DNA of 64,000 bases from Neisseria subflava. GTDB lineage: Bacteria > Pseudomonadota > Gammaproteobacteria > Burkholderiales > Neisseriaceae. The notes under the pieces are model-generated. The model ran no database searches, had not been told where the DNA came from, and saw nothing but the letters and a program-made list of their open reading frames with translations. A program made the position numbers and the translations under genes. The stretch spans positions 186,001 to 250,000 of the forward strand of contig NZ_CP073117.1 of assembly GCF_024205745.1 (NCBI RefSeq), in the 5' to 3' direction. Shown one piece after another: positions 10,763 through 18,717 of the stretch (the stretch's first letter is position 1; each line of letters begins with the position of its first letter).

Positions 10763-11245
10763 ATGTCTCCTAACCGCATCCTTGCAACCGCACTCTTGTT
10801 TGCATCTGCATTTGCCAGTGCAGATGTCCATATTGATGAAAGTATTCCTTACCGTCATGCAGAAGAAATCGATACCCGTATCGTTTCCGAGTGTTTACAA
10901 ATTGGCAACGTCATGTCCAAATCTTTGCAAGAAACTGCAGCCAAAAGCAATGTAACTATTGTCCGTGACGGTAAAAAACAAGGAACATACGCAAATATCT
11001 CCATCACTTCCGCCATGAGCGCAGGCGTAGCCTTTGTCGGCCATGCCAAAAGTATTACAGCCGTTGCCACTTTGTATGTTGACGGCGAAGAAGTCAATAA
11101 AAAAACCTTCACCCGCAATTCTTCCGGTGGCATGCTTGGTGTTTATAAAAGCTCTTGTGCAGTCTTGAACCGCACTTCTAAAGTCTTAGGTTCAGATATT
11201 GCCCAATGGATTGTTAACGAACAAAAAAACGCTCAAGACAAATAA
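10763..11245 (+). CDS. Secreted protein of unknown function
   Basis: A 160-residue protein with a clear Sec signal peptide (hydrophobic 'ILATALLFASAFASA', cleavage after about residue 20). The mature part has two cysteines (near residues 43 and 131) that may pair in the periplasm, and a Ser/Gly-rich stretch 'TRNSSGGMLGVY' near 118. I do not recognise a domain. It stands alone between nlpD and cbpA, each gap closed by a DUS hairpin. Confidence 0.7.
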   Translation: MSPNRILATALLFASAFASADVHIDESIPYRHAEEIDTRIVSECLQIGNVMSKSLQETAAKSNVTIVRDGKKQGTYANISITSAMSAGVAFVGHAKSITAVATLYVDGEEVNKKTFTRNSSGGMLGVYKSSCAVLNRTSKVLGSDIAQWIVNEQKNAQDK

Positions 11246-11258
11246 AACCCCAATTTGA

Positions 11259-11297
11259 TAAAGGCCGTCTGAAAAACCGTATTTCAGACGGCCTTTA
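11259..11297 (+). terminator. DUS-pair hairpin terminator
   Basis: Inverted AG-DUS pair 13 bases after the stop of the secreted protein. Confidence 0.75.
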
Positions 11298-11377
11298 TAT
11301 TTTCTATTTCTCTAGAAACAAAGAAATAAATTATCCATTAATCATTGTCAAAAATAGAGAATTTTATTTCTAACGCC

Positions 11378-11404
11378 CTTGATTTTAGAATATCTACCCT
11401 CAAT
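11378..11404 (+). promoter_or_regulatory. Possible heat-shock (sigma-32-like) promoter of cbpA
   Basis: CTTGATT, a 12-base spacer and CCCTCAAT resemble the RpoH consensus (CTTGAAA ... CCCCATnT). The match is imperfect, but the downstream gene is a DnaJ-family chaperone, which fits. Confidence 0.35.
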
Positions 11405-11450
11405 TATTAAAACCATAAGAATTTTGTATATGAGCAGTCAAAGGAATAAC

Positions 11451-12410
11451 ATGGCAGAAAAAAACTATTATGAAATACTGGGCGTTGCCAAAGATGCGGA
11501 TGAGGCCGAAATCAAAAAAGCCTACCGAAAACTGGTGCGCAAATACCACCCCGATGTCAGCAAAGAACCTGACGCAGCCGAACGTACGGTAGAAATCAAC
11601 CGTGCCTACGAAACGCTTTCCGACAAAGAAAAGCGGGCTGAATACGATGAAATGTTGGCTAATCCTTACGGACGCAGCGCCGGAGGAAATCCGTTCGGTC
11701 AAGGCGGCAATCCGTTTGGCAATGGATTTAACGGTGGCGGCTTCCACTATGAACGTCATGAAGGCGAACCGTTCGGAGCGGGAGACTTCAATTTTGAAGA
11801 TCTGTTTTCATCATTCCGCCAATCCCACACTCGTTCCGAGCAACCCCGCGGCCCAATAAAAGGCGAGGATCAACATGCTGAATTGAGTATTGATATTTAC
11901 GCAGCGTATGTTGGCGCAGAACGTAGCATGACTTTGAATGTGCCGACTCTAGACGAATACGGACGTGCGGTTTATCAAAATAAAACCCTCAACGTCAAAA
12001 TCCCCAAAGGCATTGCAGAAGGCCAACAAATCCGTTTGGCCGGTCAAGGTTTGCCGGGATACAACGGCGGGGAAAACGGTGACTTGTACTTAAAAATCAA
12101 GTTCCACGACCAACCTGATTTATATGTCAAAAACAGGAAAGACGTATATCAAACAATAGATGTCAAACCTTGGGAAGCCGTATTGGGCGGCAAAATCATC
12201 GTCCCTACCGCTTCAGGCCGCTTACAGGTCAATCTGCCTGCCAACAGCCAAAGCGGTAAAAGCATCCGCCTTAAAGGCAAAGGTATTCCTGCAAAAGAAG
12301 CCGGAGACCTTTATCTTAATATCCGCATTAATGTTCCGCCAGTAGAGAGCGAAGCCGACCGTGCCGCATGGGAAAAATTGGCCGAACACTTTGCCGCAAA
12401 ACAAGCATAA
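11451..12410 (+). CDS. cbpA: DnaJ-family curved-DNA-binding co-chaperone
   Basis: A 319-residue type-II J-domain protein. The J domain covers residues 1-70 with HPD at 33-35, which stimulates DnaK ATPase. A Gly/Phe-rich linker follows at about 75-115 ('GGNPFGQGGNPFGNG'), then the two CTD beta domains to the end. There is no zinc-finger, which separates it from DnaJ itself. I chose ATG 11451 because AAGGAA lies just upstream and the protein then starts right at the J domain; the longer frame from 11379 has no support. cbpM follows 15 bases later, which supports the CbpA assignment. Confidence 0.92.
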   Translation: MAEKNYYEILGVAKDADEAEIKKAYRKLVRKYHPDVSKEPDAAERTVEINRAYETLSDKEKRAEYDEMLANPYGRSAGGNPFGQGGNPFGNGFNGGGFHYERHEGEPFGAGDFNFEDLFSSFRQSHTRSEQPRGPIKGEDQHAELSIDIYAAYVGAERSMTLNVPTLDEYGRAVYQNKTLNVKIPKGIAEGQQIRLAGQGLPGYNGGENGDLYLKIKFHDQPDLYVKNRKDVYQTIDVKPWEAVLGGKIIVPTASGRLQVNLPANSQSGKSIRLKGKGIPAKEAGDLYLNIRINVPPVESEADRAAWEKLAEHFAAKQA

Positions 12411-12425
12411 GAGAAAGGATAAATT

Positions 12426-12716
12426 ATGATTCAGTCCTCCGATATTACCCTTACTTTTGAAGAAATCGTTGCCGCCAGCCGCTGCCGTCGCGATTGGCTG
12501 TTGGAACTTATAGCAGAAGACATCATCAGCATCGATGGTGTGCCCGAAAAAAGCACCTTCAGTGGTTTTCATCTTGCCCGCATCCGTCGCGCACAACGCT
12601 TAAGCCGTGATTTTGAGGCCGGCATTCCCGCATTGGGACTGATTATGCGGCTGTTAGACGAGGTGGAAGAACTCAGAAAAATACAGCGTCCGCTGGTACT
12701 ACTCGAAGAAGAGTAA
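12426..12716 (+). CDS. cbpM: Chaperone modulator CbpM
   Basis: A 96-residue MerR-like small protein. In E. coli CbpM binds the J domain of CbpA and blocks its co-chaperone and DNA-binding activities. Family features include 'SRCRRDWLLELIAEDII' near the N-terminus, 'ARIRRAQRLSRDFEAGIPAL' in the middle and an acidic coiled-coil C-terminus with 'LLDEVEEL'. It directly follows cbpA with a GAGAAAGGA ribosome site, so the two form an operon. Confidence 0.9.
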   Translation: MIQSSDITLTFEEIVAASRCRRDWLLELIAEDIISIDGVPEKSTFSGFHLARIRRAQRLSRDFEAGIPALGLIMRLLDEVEELRKIQRPLVLLEEE

Positions 12717-12788
12717 ATATCGACAAGTTGTTCGATTAAGTATTGATGACAAGAAAAAGTTTTTGATGTTTATTGATATTCTATAATG

Positions 12789-12823
12789 AAAGGCCGTCTG
12801 AAAATATTTTCAGACGGCCTTTT
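12789..12823. terminator. Bidirectional DUS-pair terminator
   Basis: Inverted AG-DUS pair with flanking A and T runs between the convergent cbpM and ybdD-like genes. Confidence 0.8.
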
Positions 12824-12833
12824 TATGCCTTAA

Positions 12834-13028
12834 TTAACAACAGCGTCCGCCGTTGCCTCCGCAACGGCGTTTGCGGCAGTAGTCTTGAAATTGCAGCTCA
12901 GTCATGACCGGCGCGTTGGGATTATGTCTGCGCTGGCGGGCAACGTAGTTTTCATAATCTGGGACACCGGCCATCAAGTTTGCTGTCAGCTTGATGGTTT
13001 TCCACCAAGATGCGAGCTTATGCTTCAC
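12834..13028 (-). CDS. YbdD/YjiX-family small protein (CstA partner)
   Basis: A 64-residue basic protein of the YbdD/YjiX (DUF466) family, with the usual 'GVPDYENYVARQRRHNP' core and a cysteine-rich tail ('RRCGGNGGRCC'). The start is GTG 13026-13028, inside the last codons of the upstream transporter gene, an 11-base overlap that points to translational coupling. Members of this family nearly always sit directly after cstA/btsT-type transporter genes, as here; they are thought to work with the transporter, but the mechanism is not settled. Confidence 0.88.
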   Translation of the reverse strand: MKHKLASWWKTIKLTANLMAGVPDYENYVARQRRHNPNAPVMTELQFQDYCRKRRCGGNGGRCC

Positions 13029-15099
13029 TCTGAGCCTCCGGCTGTTTACCGTCGCGGTACACTGCTGGAATTTCTTTAGCAGTTGGCCAGCCGACTTTAC
13101 GGGCTTTCATGGCAGTACGGAAACCGTACACGGCGACAATCACGACAACTGCCAGGAACAAAGCGGTCAGACCGGCATTGATTTGGTCGTTGAAGATGAT
13201 TTGTGACATTTCGCCAATGTCTTTAGCTGGGGCAAGGACTTCGCCTGAGGCCAAGGCATCGCGGTATTTGCCTGCATGAGCCAAGAAGCTGACGCGTGGG
13301 TCGCTGTGGAACAGTTTTTGCAAACCGGCATAGCAGGTTACAAACAATACGCCGACAGCAGGAACCAAAGTTACCCAAACATAGCGGTCGCGTTTCATTT
13401 TCACCAATACGACGGTACACATAATCAACGCTACGCCTGCAAGCATTTGGTTGGCGATACCGAACAACGGCCAGAGCGAATTGATACCACCCAGAGGGTC
13501 GGTTACGCCGGTATAGAGGAAGTAACCCCACAATGCCACGGCCAAGAATGTTGCAACCAAGTTGGCAGGGATAGAGTCGGTGTTACCGAATGGTTTGTAG
13601 AAGATACTGCCCAAGTCTTGAATCATGAAACGGGCAACACGTGTACCGGCATCAACCGCAGTCAAGATGAACAAGGCTTCAAATAGCAAGGCAAAGTGAT
13701 ACCAGAACGCCATCATGGCTTCACCCGGAATCAGACGGCTCATGATGTGTGCCATACCGACTGCAAGGGTTGGTGCGCCACCTGCACGAGACAGAATGGT
13801 GTTTTCGCCCACTTCTTTAGCAGTGTGCAACAAGGTTGCGGCATCAACAGGGAAGTTCAGTTTAGTGGTGATGACTTCGGCAGCAGTATTGGCATCCGTA
13901 CCAATCAGCGCGGCCGGGCTGTTCATCGCGAAGTACACGCCTGGATCAAGCGAAGCGGCGGCAGCCAGAGCCATAATGGCCACAAAGCTTTCCATAATCA
14001 TGCCACCATAACCGATCATGCGGACGTGGGTTTCGTTTTCCAGCATTTTGGGGGTGGTACCGGAAGAAATCAGCGCATGGAAGCCTGAAACCGCACCACA
14101 AGCAATGGTAATGAACAAGAATGGGAACAATGCACCGGAGAATACCGGGCCTGAACCATCGATAAAGTGGGTAACTGCAGGCATTTGCAGAGTCGGGTTA
14201 ACAATAACGATACCCAAAGCCAAAGCTGCAATCGTACCAATTTTCAGGAAGGTAGACAGATAGTCGCGCGGAGTCAGCAAGAGCCAAACCGGCAATACGG
14301 AAGCCACGAAACCGTAAATCATAATCGCCCAAGTCAGCTGAATGCCGTCAAGGTCGAACCAGTGACCAAAGGAGCTATTGGCAACATCTTCACCATAAAT
14401 CACAGCCAACATCAGCAAAATAAAACCGACGATGGAAATCTCACCAATTTTGCCCGGACGGATATAACGGGTGTAGATACCCATAAACAGGGCAATCGGC
14501 ATGGTTGCTGCGATGGTGAACGTACCCCAAGGGCTGTGAACCAATGCTTTCACAACAATCAGCGCCAACACCGCCATGATGATGACCATAATCATCAAAA
14601 TACCGATGGATGCAATCACGCCTGGGAAGGTACCGAGTTCTTGTTTCACGATATCGCCCAAAGACTTACCGTCACGGCGCATAGAAACAAACAGTACCAT
14701 CATGTCCTGTACGGCACCGGCAAACACCACGCCGAAGATAATCCACAAAGTACCGGGCAAATAACCCATTTGCGCTGCCAATACCGGACCAACCAAAGGG
14801 CCTGCGCCGGCAATAGCGGCAAAGTGGTGGCCGAACAGTACGCCTTTATGTGTCGGCACATAGTCCAAGCCGTCATTGTGGCGTTCTGCCGGAGTCAGAC
14901 GGTTAGGATCAAGCTGCATCACACGGTTGGCAATGTAAAGACTGTAAAAACGGTAGGCAATGCAGTATACCGAAATGGCGGCCGTAACCATCCAAATCGC
15001 ACTGACCTGCTCTCCACGGCTGAGAGCTAAAGTAGTAAAGGAGGCCAAGCCTACCAAAACCACGATGCCCCAGATCAAAAATGATTTGAGCGATTTCAT
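13018..15099 (-). CDS. cstA: Carbon starvation protein A / pyruvate-type transporter
   Basis: A 693-residue inner-membrane protein of the CstA/BtsT family, with about 16-18 hydrophobic segments. E. coli relatives import pyruvate or peptides. The family core 'DYVPTHKGVLFGHHFAAIAGAGPLVGP' lies near residue 78 and 'GFHALISSGTTPKMLENE' near 340. A GGATAA ribosome site precedes the ATG. It is followed by its YbdD-like partner in an overlapping operon. Whether the substrate is pyruvate is inference. Confidence 0.93.
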   Translation of the reverse strand: MKSLKSFLIWGIVVLVGLASFTTLALSRGEQVSAIWMVTAAISVYCIAYRFYSLYIANRVMQLDPNRLTPAERHNDGLDYVPTHKGVLFGHHFAAIAGAGPLVGPVLAAQMGYLPGTLWIIFGVVFAGAVQDMMVLFVSMRRDGKSLGDIVKQELGTFPGVIASIGILMIMVIIMAVLALIVVKALVHSPWGTFTIAATMPIALFMGIYTRYIRPGKIGEISIVGFILLMLAVIYGEDVANSSFGHWFDLDGIQLTWAIMIYGFVASVLPVWLLLTPRDYLSTFLKIGTIAALALGIVIVNPTLQMPAVTHFIDGSGPVFSGALFPFLFITIACGAVSGFHALISSGTTPKMLENETHVRMIGYGGMIMESFVAIMALAAAASLDPGVYFAMNSPAALIGTDANTAAEVITTKLNFPVDAATLLHTAKEVGENTILSRAGGAPTLAVGMAHIMSRLIPGEAMMAFWYHFALLFEALFILTAVDAGTRVARFMIQDLGSIFYKPFGNTDSIPANLVATFLAVALWGYFLYTGVTDPLGGINSLWPLFGIANQMLAGVALIMCTVVLVKMKRDRYVWVTLVPAVGVLFVTCYAGLQKLFHSDPRVSFLAHAGKYRDALASGEVLAPAKDIGEMSQIIFNDQINAGLTALFLAVVVIVAVYGFRTAMKARKVGWPTAKEIPAVYRDGKQPEAQSEA

Positions 15100-15429
15100 T
15101 AATTTATCCTTAAAACGTGATGCACAAAGGCTTGCTTTAGCGACAAACTGCCTTAATGCGCTTCAGAAAGACCAGTCATTATAGTCTTCATGATTTAATG
15201 AGTGAAATGTCATTTCAACTCAAATTCGACTGAAAACAAAATGATTAGTTCGTCCGTAAGGTTAACACAAACAGACAATACACCCTTTAGTTTTTACTTT
15301 AAAACTAAAAATTTCTTAGCATATCGCAAATGAAAGGCCGTCTGAAAACCCAAATCTTCAGTTTTCAGACGGCCTAACAAACGGTCAATGCTATAATCCG
15401 ACATTCCCATTTCTCTATATTGCCATACC
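15100..15429. promoter_or_regulatory. Divergent intergenic region cstA / pseudouridine synthase
   Basis: A 330-base gap with no gene. It holds the cstA upstream region (AT-rich, 15180-15320) and an inverted AG-DUS pair at 15335-15375. Because both flanking genes point away, that pair is not a terminator for either and is probably kept for DNA uptake or as a leader hairpin. I see no convincing promoter or operator. Confidence 0.4.
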
Positions 15430-16173
15430 ATGCAAAACAACGATTCCGAAACCATGCGCCTCTCCAAACGCATGGCACAATTGGGCTTATGCTCGCGCCG
15501 CGAGGCAGACAGCTACATTGAGCAAGGCTGGGTCAAAGTCAACGGCCAAACCGCCGTACTCGGTCAAAAAGTCACCGAGCGCGACCGCATCGACCTCAAC
15601 AAACAAGCCCATGAAAAACAAGCAGCGCGCGTAACCATCCTGCTGAACAAACCCGTCGGCTACGTCAGCGCGCAAGCAGAAAAAGGCTATAAGTCCGCCG
15701 CCGAACTCATTACCGCCGAAAACCATTGGGAAGGCGACGATAGCCGTATCCCTTTCAGTGAAAAACACAAATTCGGCTTGGCCCCTGCCGGCCGCCTGGA
15801 TATCGACTCCGTCGGATTGTTGGTACTCACTCAAGACGGCCGCATTGCCAAACAACTGATTGGCGAAAACAGCAGCAGCGAAAAAGAATACCTCGTCCGC
15901 GTCCGCGGCAAACTGGACGACAAAGGCCTCGCCCTGCTCAACCACGGCTTGAGTTTGGACGGAGAAAAGTTGCGCCCCGCCAAAGTCGAATGGCAAAACG
16001 AAGACCAGTTGCGCTTTATTTTGCGACAAGGCAAAAAACGCCAAATCCGCCGCATGTGCGAACTGGTCGGCCTGCGCGTCGTCGGTTTGAAACGCATCCG
16101 TATGGGCAAGGTTAAACTCGGCCGACTGCCGCCGGGCAAATGGCGTTATTTACGCGCTGACGAATCGTTTTAA
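15430..16173 (+). CDS. rRNA large-subunit pseudouridine synthase (RluF-like)
   Basis: A 247-residue RsuA-family enzyme that isomerises a specific uridine in rRNA. An S4 RNA-binding domain covers about residues 10-60 ('[22 protein letters not shown]'). The catalytic core has 'NKPVGYVSA' and the active-site motif '[18 protein letters not shown]' near 120. The C-terminal '[14 protein letters not shown]' motif is typical. The family also contains RluB, RluE and RsuA; RluF is the best guess from the general pattern. The start could be ATG 15430 or the ATG nine codons later. Confidence 0.88.
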   Translation: MQNNDSETMRLSKRMAQLGLCSRREADSYIEQGWVKVNGQTAVLGQKVTERDRIDLNKQAHEKQAARVTILLNKPVGYVSAQAEKGYKSAAELITAENHWEGDDSRIPFSEKHKFGLAPAGRLDIDSVGLLVLTQDGRIAKQLIGENSSSEKEYLVRVRGKLDDKGLALLNHGLSLDGEKLRPAKVEWQNEDQLRFILRQGKKRQIRRMCELVGLRVVGLKRIRMGKVKLGRLPPGKWRYLRADESF

Positions 16174-16187
16174 TTGCAGATAAAAAA

Positions 16188-16378
16188 AGGCCGAGACCTT
16201 TGCAATAACATAGGTTACTAAAATTTTATGCTCAATCTCATTTTCAAAATGCAAAACCTTTCTGATTTTTCCTACTTTTTGCTCAATATTAGGAGGGTTT
16301 TAGTCAATTGAAAATTTTTTGGCGCATTTTTATGCGTCAAATTTCGTTAATAGACTATTTTTGCAAAGGTCTCAGGCC
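16188..16378. mobile_element. ATR-like non-autonomous AT-rich element inserted in a DUS, with 5-bp target duplication
   Basis: A 181-bp AT-rich element (16193-16373) bounded by perfect 12-bp terminal inverted repeats, GAGACCTTTGCA and TGCAAAGGTCTC. It has no coding capacity. It is flanked by AGGCC at 16188-16192 and again at 16374-16378, a 5-bp target-site duplication. Removing the element and one copy restores an intact DUS and its terminator pair. Size and composition match the AT-rich repeat (ATR) reported in Neisseria genomes, and the ends resemble those of neisserial IS5-type elements such as IS1106, so it may be a MITE moved by such a transposase. Confidence 0.8.
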
Positions 16379-16404
16379 GTCTGAAAACACATTTCAGACG
16401 GCCT
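16374..16404. terminator. DUS-pair terminator between the pseudouridine synthase gene and alr
   Basis: Inverted AG-DUS pair, abutting the right end of the AT-rich element. It serves the convergent alr and, before the insertion, the pseudouridine synthase gene. Confidence 0.75.
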
Positions 16405-16417
16405 GATCTTTGACTAC

Positions 16418-17476
16418 TTACTCGATATAAGTAAACTTCGCACGTTTAATATTGCAGAGGATTTCGTACGGAATCATACCGGCAACTTCGGAAACTTCAT
16501 TAATATTAATCACATCGCCCCAAAGCTCGACTTCCGCACCCAAGCCCTCTTTCGAGGCTTCCAGCTCAACCGTAATCATATCCATAGACACCCTGCCGAT
16601 AATGCGGCTACGTTTGCCATCGATGGCGACCGGAGAATTAGTGGAAGCGCGACGCGGATAACCGTCGGCATAGCCGCAGGCAATCAAACCGACACGGGTG
16701 GATTTGCTGGTGTAGAACGTTGCGCCGTAACCAATCGGAGAATGCGGCTGCAACACACGCTCGCCGAAAACGCGGGAAGTCAGACGCATAACAGGTTTCA
16801 AACGCTCATCCACGCCGCCGAAAGGCGAAATACCATACAAGGCCAGACCGGCACGACCCCAATCGCGGCGCGCTTCAGGCACGTTCAAAATCGCAGCGGA
16901 ATTGGCCAAGCTCTCTTCGCCTTCCAAACCCTCGCAAGCCAAATCAAATGCTTCAAGCTGCATTTCGGTCATGCCGTTTTCCGGTTCGTCCGCGCAGGCA
17001 AAATGGCTGAATTTCACAATGTTTTCAACCGATTCGGATTGTTTCAATGCCGTATAGGCGGCGGCATAGTTATGCGGAAAGAAACCGGCACGGTGCATAC
17101 CAGAGTCCATTTTCAGCCATACGGTTGTCGGACGTTGCCACTCATGATGTGCAAACGCCTCCAGCTGCCATTGGCTGCCGATTGCCGGCCACAAATCATA
17201 ACGGTCAACATCCGCATACTCTGCAGCCTCAAACACGCCTTCCAATAAAACAATCGGATTTTTAATGCCGTTTTGACGCAATTCCACGCCTTCATCTACC
17301 GTTGCCACCGCAAAACCGTCGGCAATATCCGCCAACGCATGTGCACATCTGACCGCACCATGCCCGTAAGCATCGGCCTTAATCACAGCCAACAATTTAT
17401 TGCCGTGCAACTCTTTGAGAAAACGATAATTTTGACGTAAATTATCCAAACGGATTTGCGCATTGAGCGGACGCAT
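16418..17476 (-). CDS. alr: Alanine racemase
   Basis: A PLP enzyme making D-alanine for peptidoglycan. The 352-residue protein has the PLP lysine in 'AVIKADAYGHG' (Lys33) near the N-terminus and the catalytic tyrosine region 'GYGATFYTS' in the C-terminal beta domain. 'MDSGMHRAGF' and 'ISMDM'-type 'RVSMDMITV' are conserved. It is divergent from an Lrp-type regulator; some Lrp proteins regulate alanine metabolism, but no link is shown here. Confidence 0.95.
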   Translation of the reverse strand: MRPLNAQIRLDNLRQNYRFLKELHGNKLLAVIKADAYGHGAVRCAHALADIADGFAVATVDEGVELRQNGIKNPIVLLEGVFEAAEYADVDRYDLWPAIGSQWQLEAFAHHEWQRPTTVWLKMDSGMHRAGFFPHNYAAAYTALKQSESVENIVKFSHFACADEPENGMTEMQLEAFDLACEGLEGEESLANSAAILNVPEARRDWGRAGLALYGISPFGGVDERLKPVMRLTSRVFGERVLQPHSPIGYGATFYTSKSTRVGLIACGYADGYPRRASTNSPVAIDGKRSRIIGRVSMDMITVELEASKEGLGAEVELWGDVININEVSEVAGMIPYEILCNIKRAKFTYIE

Positions 17477-17643
17477 AATGTATTCCTCTTATCGGCATCC
17501 GTTTCAGACGGCCTGCCCTATTACTTTGAAGCGAATATTATAGGTCAAAAACCATACAGGATTCCATGAAATACACAAGATTAATATCTTCCTTTCGCCT
17601 TACCTTTAAGGATTTATGCTTCTTCTGAGCCTGTTTTAAGGTT

Positions 17644-18144
17644 ATGATGTCATCCAAATTGAAAACGACAAGCATCAAAGCCATGAAAGAACTCGACAAA
17701 ACCGACTTAAAAATTCTCAAGCTCCTGCAACAAAACGCACGCATCCCCATGACCGAATTGGCTGAAAAAGTCGGCCTATCTACCACGCCGGTAACCGAAC
17801 GCGTCCGCCGCTTGGAACGCGACAACCTCATCACCGGCTATCACGCCCATCTGAATCCTCATGCCTTAGGTCAAAGCCTCTTGGTCTTTGTCGAACTGAA
17901 ACTGCGTTCCAAATCCGGCAATATTTTTGAAGACTTCAAACGCGAAGTGCTGAAGATTCCGCAAATTTTGGAATGCCACTTGGTCTCCGGCGAATACGAC
18001 TACCTCATCAAAGTCCGCCTGCCCAATATGTCCGCCTATCGCGATATGCTCGGCAATATCCTGCTGCAACTGCCGGCAGCAGCCGAAAGCCGCAGCTATG
18101 TTGTTATGGAAGAAGTCAAAGAAGAAGTAGTATTAGACATCTAA
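17644..18144 (+). CDS. lrp: Lrp/AsnC-family transcriptional regulator
   Basis: A 166-residue regulator with an N-terminal winged HTH ('LDKTDLKILKLLQQNARIPMTELAEKVGLSTTPVTERVRRLE') and a C-terminal RAM/ligand-sensing domain ('HLVSGEYDYLIKVRLP'). Such proteins sense amino acids and control their metabolism, often globally. ATG 17686 ('MKELDKTD') is an alternative, more usual start that would remove 14 residues. It lies just before two sibling sRNA genes on the opposite strand, the order reported around the sibling sRNAs of pathogenic Neisseria. Confidence 0.9.
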   Translation: MMSSKLKTTSIKAMKELDKTDLKILKLLQQNARIPMTELAEKVGLSTTPVTERVRRLERDNLITGYHAHLNPHALGQSLLVFVELKLRSKSGNIFEDFKREVLKIPQILECHLVSGEYDYLIKVRLPNMSAYRDMLGNILLQLPAAAESRSYVVMEEVKEEVVLDI

Positions 18145-18159
18145 TTCCATTTAACCAAC

Positions 18160-18198
18160 AAAGGCCGTCTGAAAGATTACAACATTCAGACGGCCTTT
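18160..18198. terminator. DUS-pair terminator after the Lrp-type regulator
   Basis: Inverted AG-DUS pair with flanking A and T runs, 15 bases after the stop. Confidence 0.75.
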
Positions 18199-18211
18199 AT
18201 TTTAAATAGGC

Positions 18212-18305
18212 AAAAAAAAATGCACACATCCGACAGAATGTGTGCCAAGTCTACAAAGGAGAAATAGAGGAGAAACTATTAACTGACTACTCGAACCAGC
18301 TAACG
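18212..18305 (-). ncRNA. Sibling small RNA, distal copy (NmsR/NgncR_162-163/RcoF type)
   Basis: A minus-strand sRNA of about 94 nt. The sigma-70 promoter is visible: -35 TTGCAC (18335-18340), 17-base spacer, -10 CATAAT (18312-18317), placing the start near 18305. The middle carries a CU-rich single-stranded stretch (TTTCTCCTCTATTTCTCC) able to pair with Shine-Dalgarno sites. It ends in a terminator stem GCACACAT/ATGTGTGC plus nine Ts. A second copy lies 200 bases upstream. Position beside an Lrp gene and the structure match the neisserial sibling sRNAs, which repress TCA and propionate-pathway mRNAs. Ends are inferred from sequence. Confidence 0.85.
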
Positions 18306-18311
18306 AAACGA

Positions 18312-18340
18312 ATTATGCAACAAGAGCTTCAACCGTGCAA
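18312..18340 (-). promoter_or_regulatory. Sigma-70 promoter of the distal sibling sRNA
   Basis: TTGCAC - 17 bases - CATAAT on the minus strand. Confidence 0.75.
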
Positions 18341-18411
18341 GTATTTTTCTTGTAAAGTTTCTTAATTATCCAATTTACAGAACTTAAATGTAATCATGTT
18401 TCAACATAGAC

Positions 18412-18499
18412 AAAAAAATGCGCATACCGTTTCGATATGCGCCAAGTCTACAAAGGAGAAATAGAGGAGAAAAATCAAGCTGCATCAAGCAACTCAACG
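18412..18499 (-). ncRNA. Sibling small RNA, proximal copy (NmsR/NgncR_162-163/RcoF type)
   Basis: A minus-strand sRNA of about 88 nt, paralogous to the one ending at 18212. Promoter TTGACA (18529-18534), 17-base spacer, GATAAT (18506-18511). Near the 5' end AGTTGC and GCAGCT form a stem-loop, the same CU-rich anti-Shine-Dalgarno stretch follows, and the RNA ends in a stem GCGCATA/TATGCGC plus seven Ts. About 30 bases covering the CU-rich region and the entry to the terminator are identical between the copies, while the terminator stems differ in sequence but keep pairing, which shows selection on structure. Confidence 0.87.
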
Positions 18500-18505
18500 G
18501 CGCGA

Positions 18506-18534
18506 ATTATCCTAGCCTTCTACCCGTCTGTCAA
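18506..18534 (-). promoter_or_regulatory. Sigma-70 promoter of the proximal sibling sRNA
   Basis: TTGACA - 17 bases - GATAAT on the minus strand, close to consensus. Confidence 0.8.
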
Positions 18535-18717
18535 CTGTTTTCCTATCTATTTTCAAGTATTTTGCTAAAAAACAACAAATCCGCCATTCCCCTCTTTTTC
18601 TGGCTATTTTCGCCCATATATAAAAAATTTAAGGCCGTCTGGAACACATATTGCCACTGCAGGCAAACAGCCCCATACTCACACATTCATAGCCCATATC
18701 CGTCCCAACCCACGACC

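Noticed and set aside
18418-18717. 100-residue N-terminal extension of the GTPase
   Set aside because: It would read through the sibling sRNA and its promoter; the protein aligns to a GTPase start at ATG 18718.
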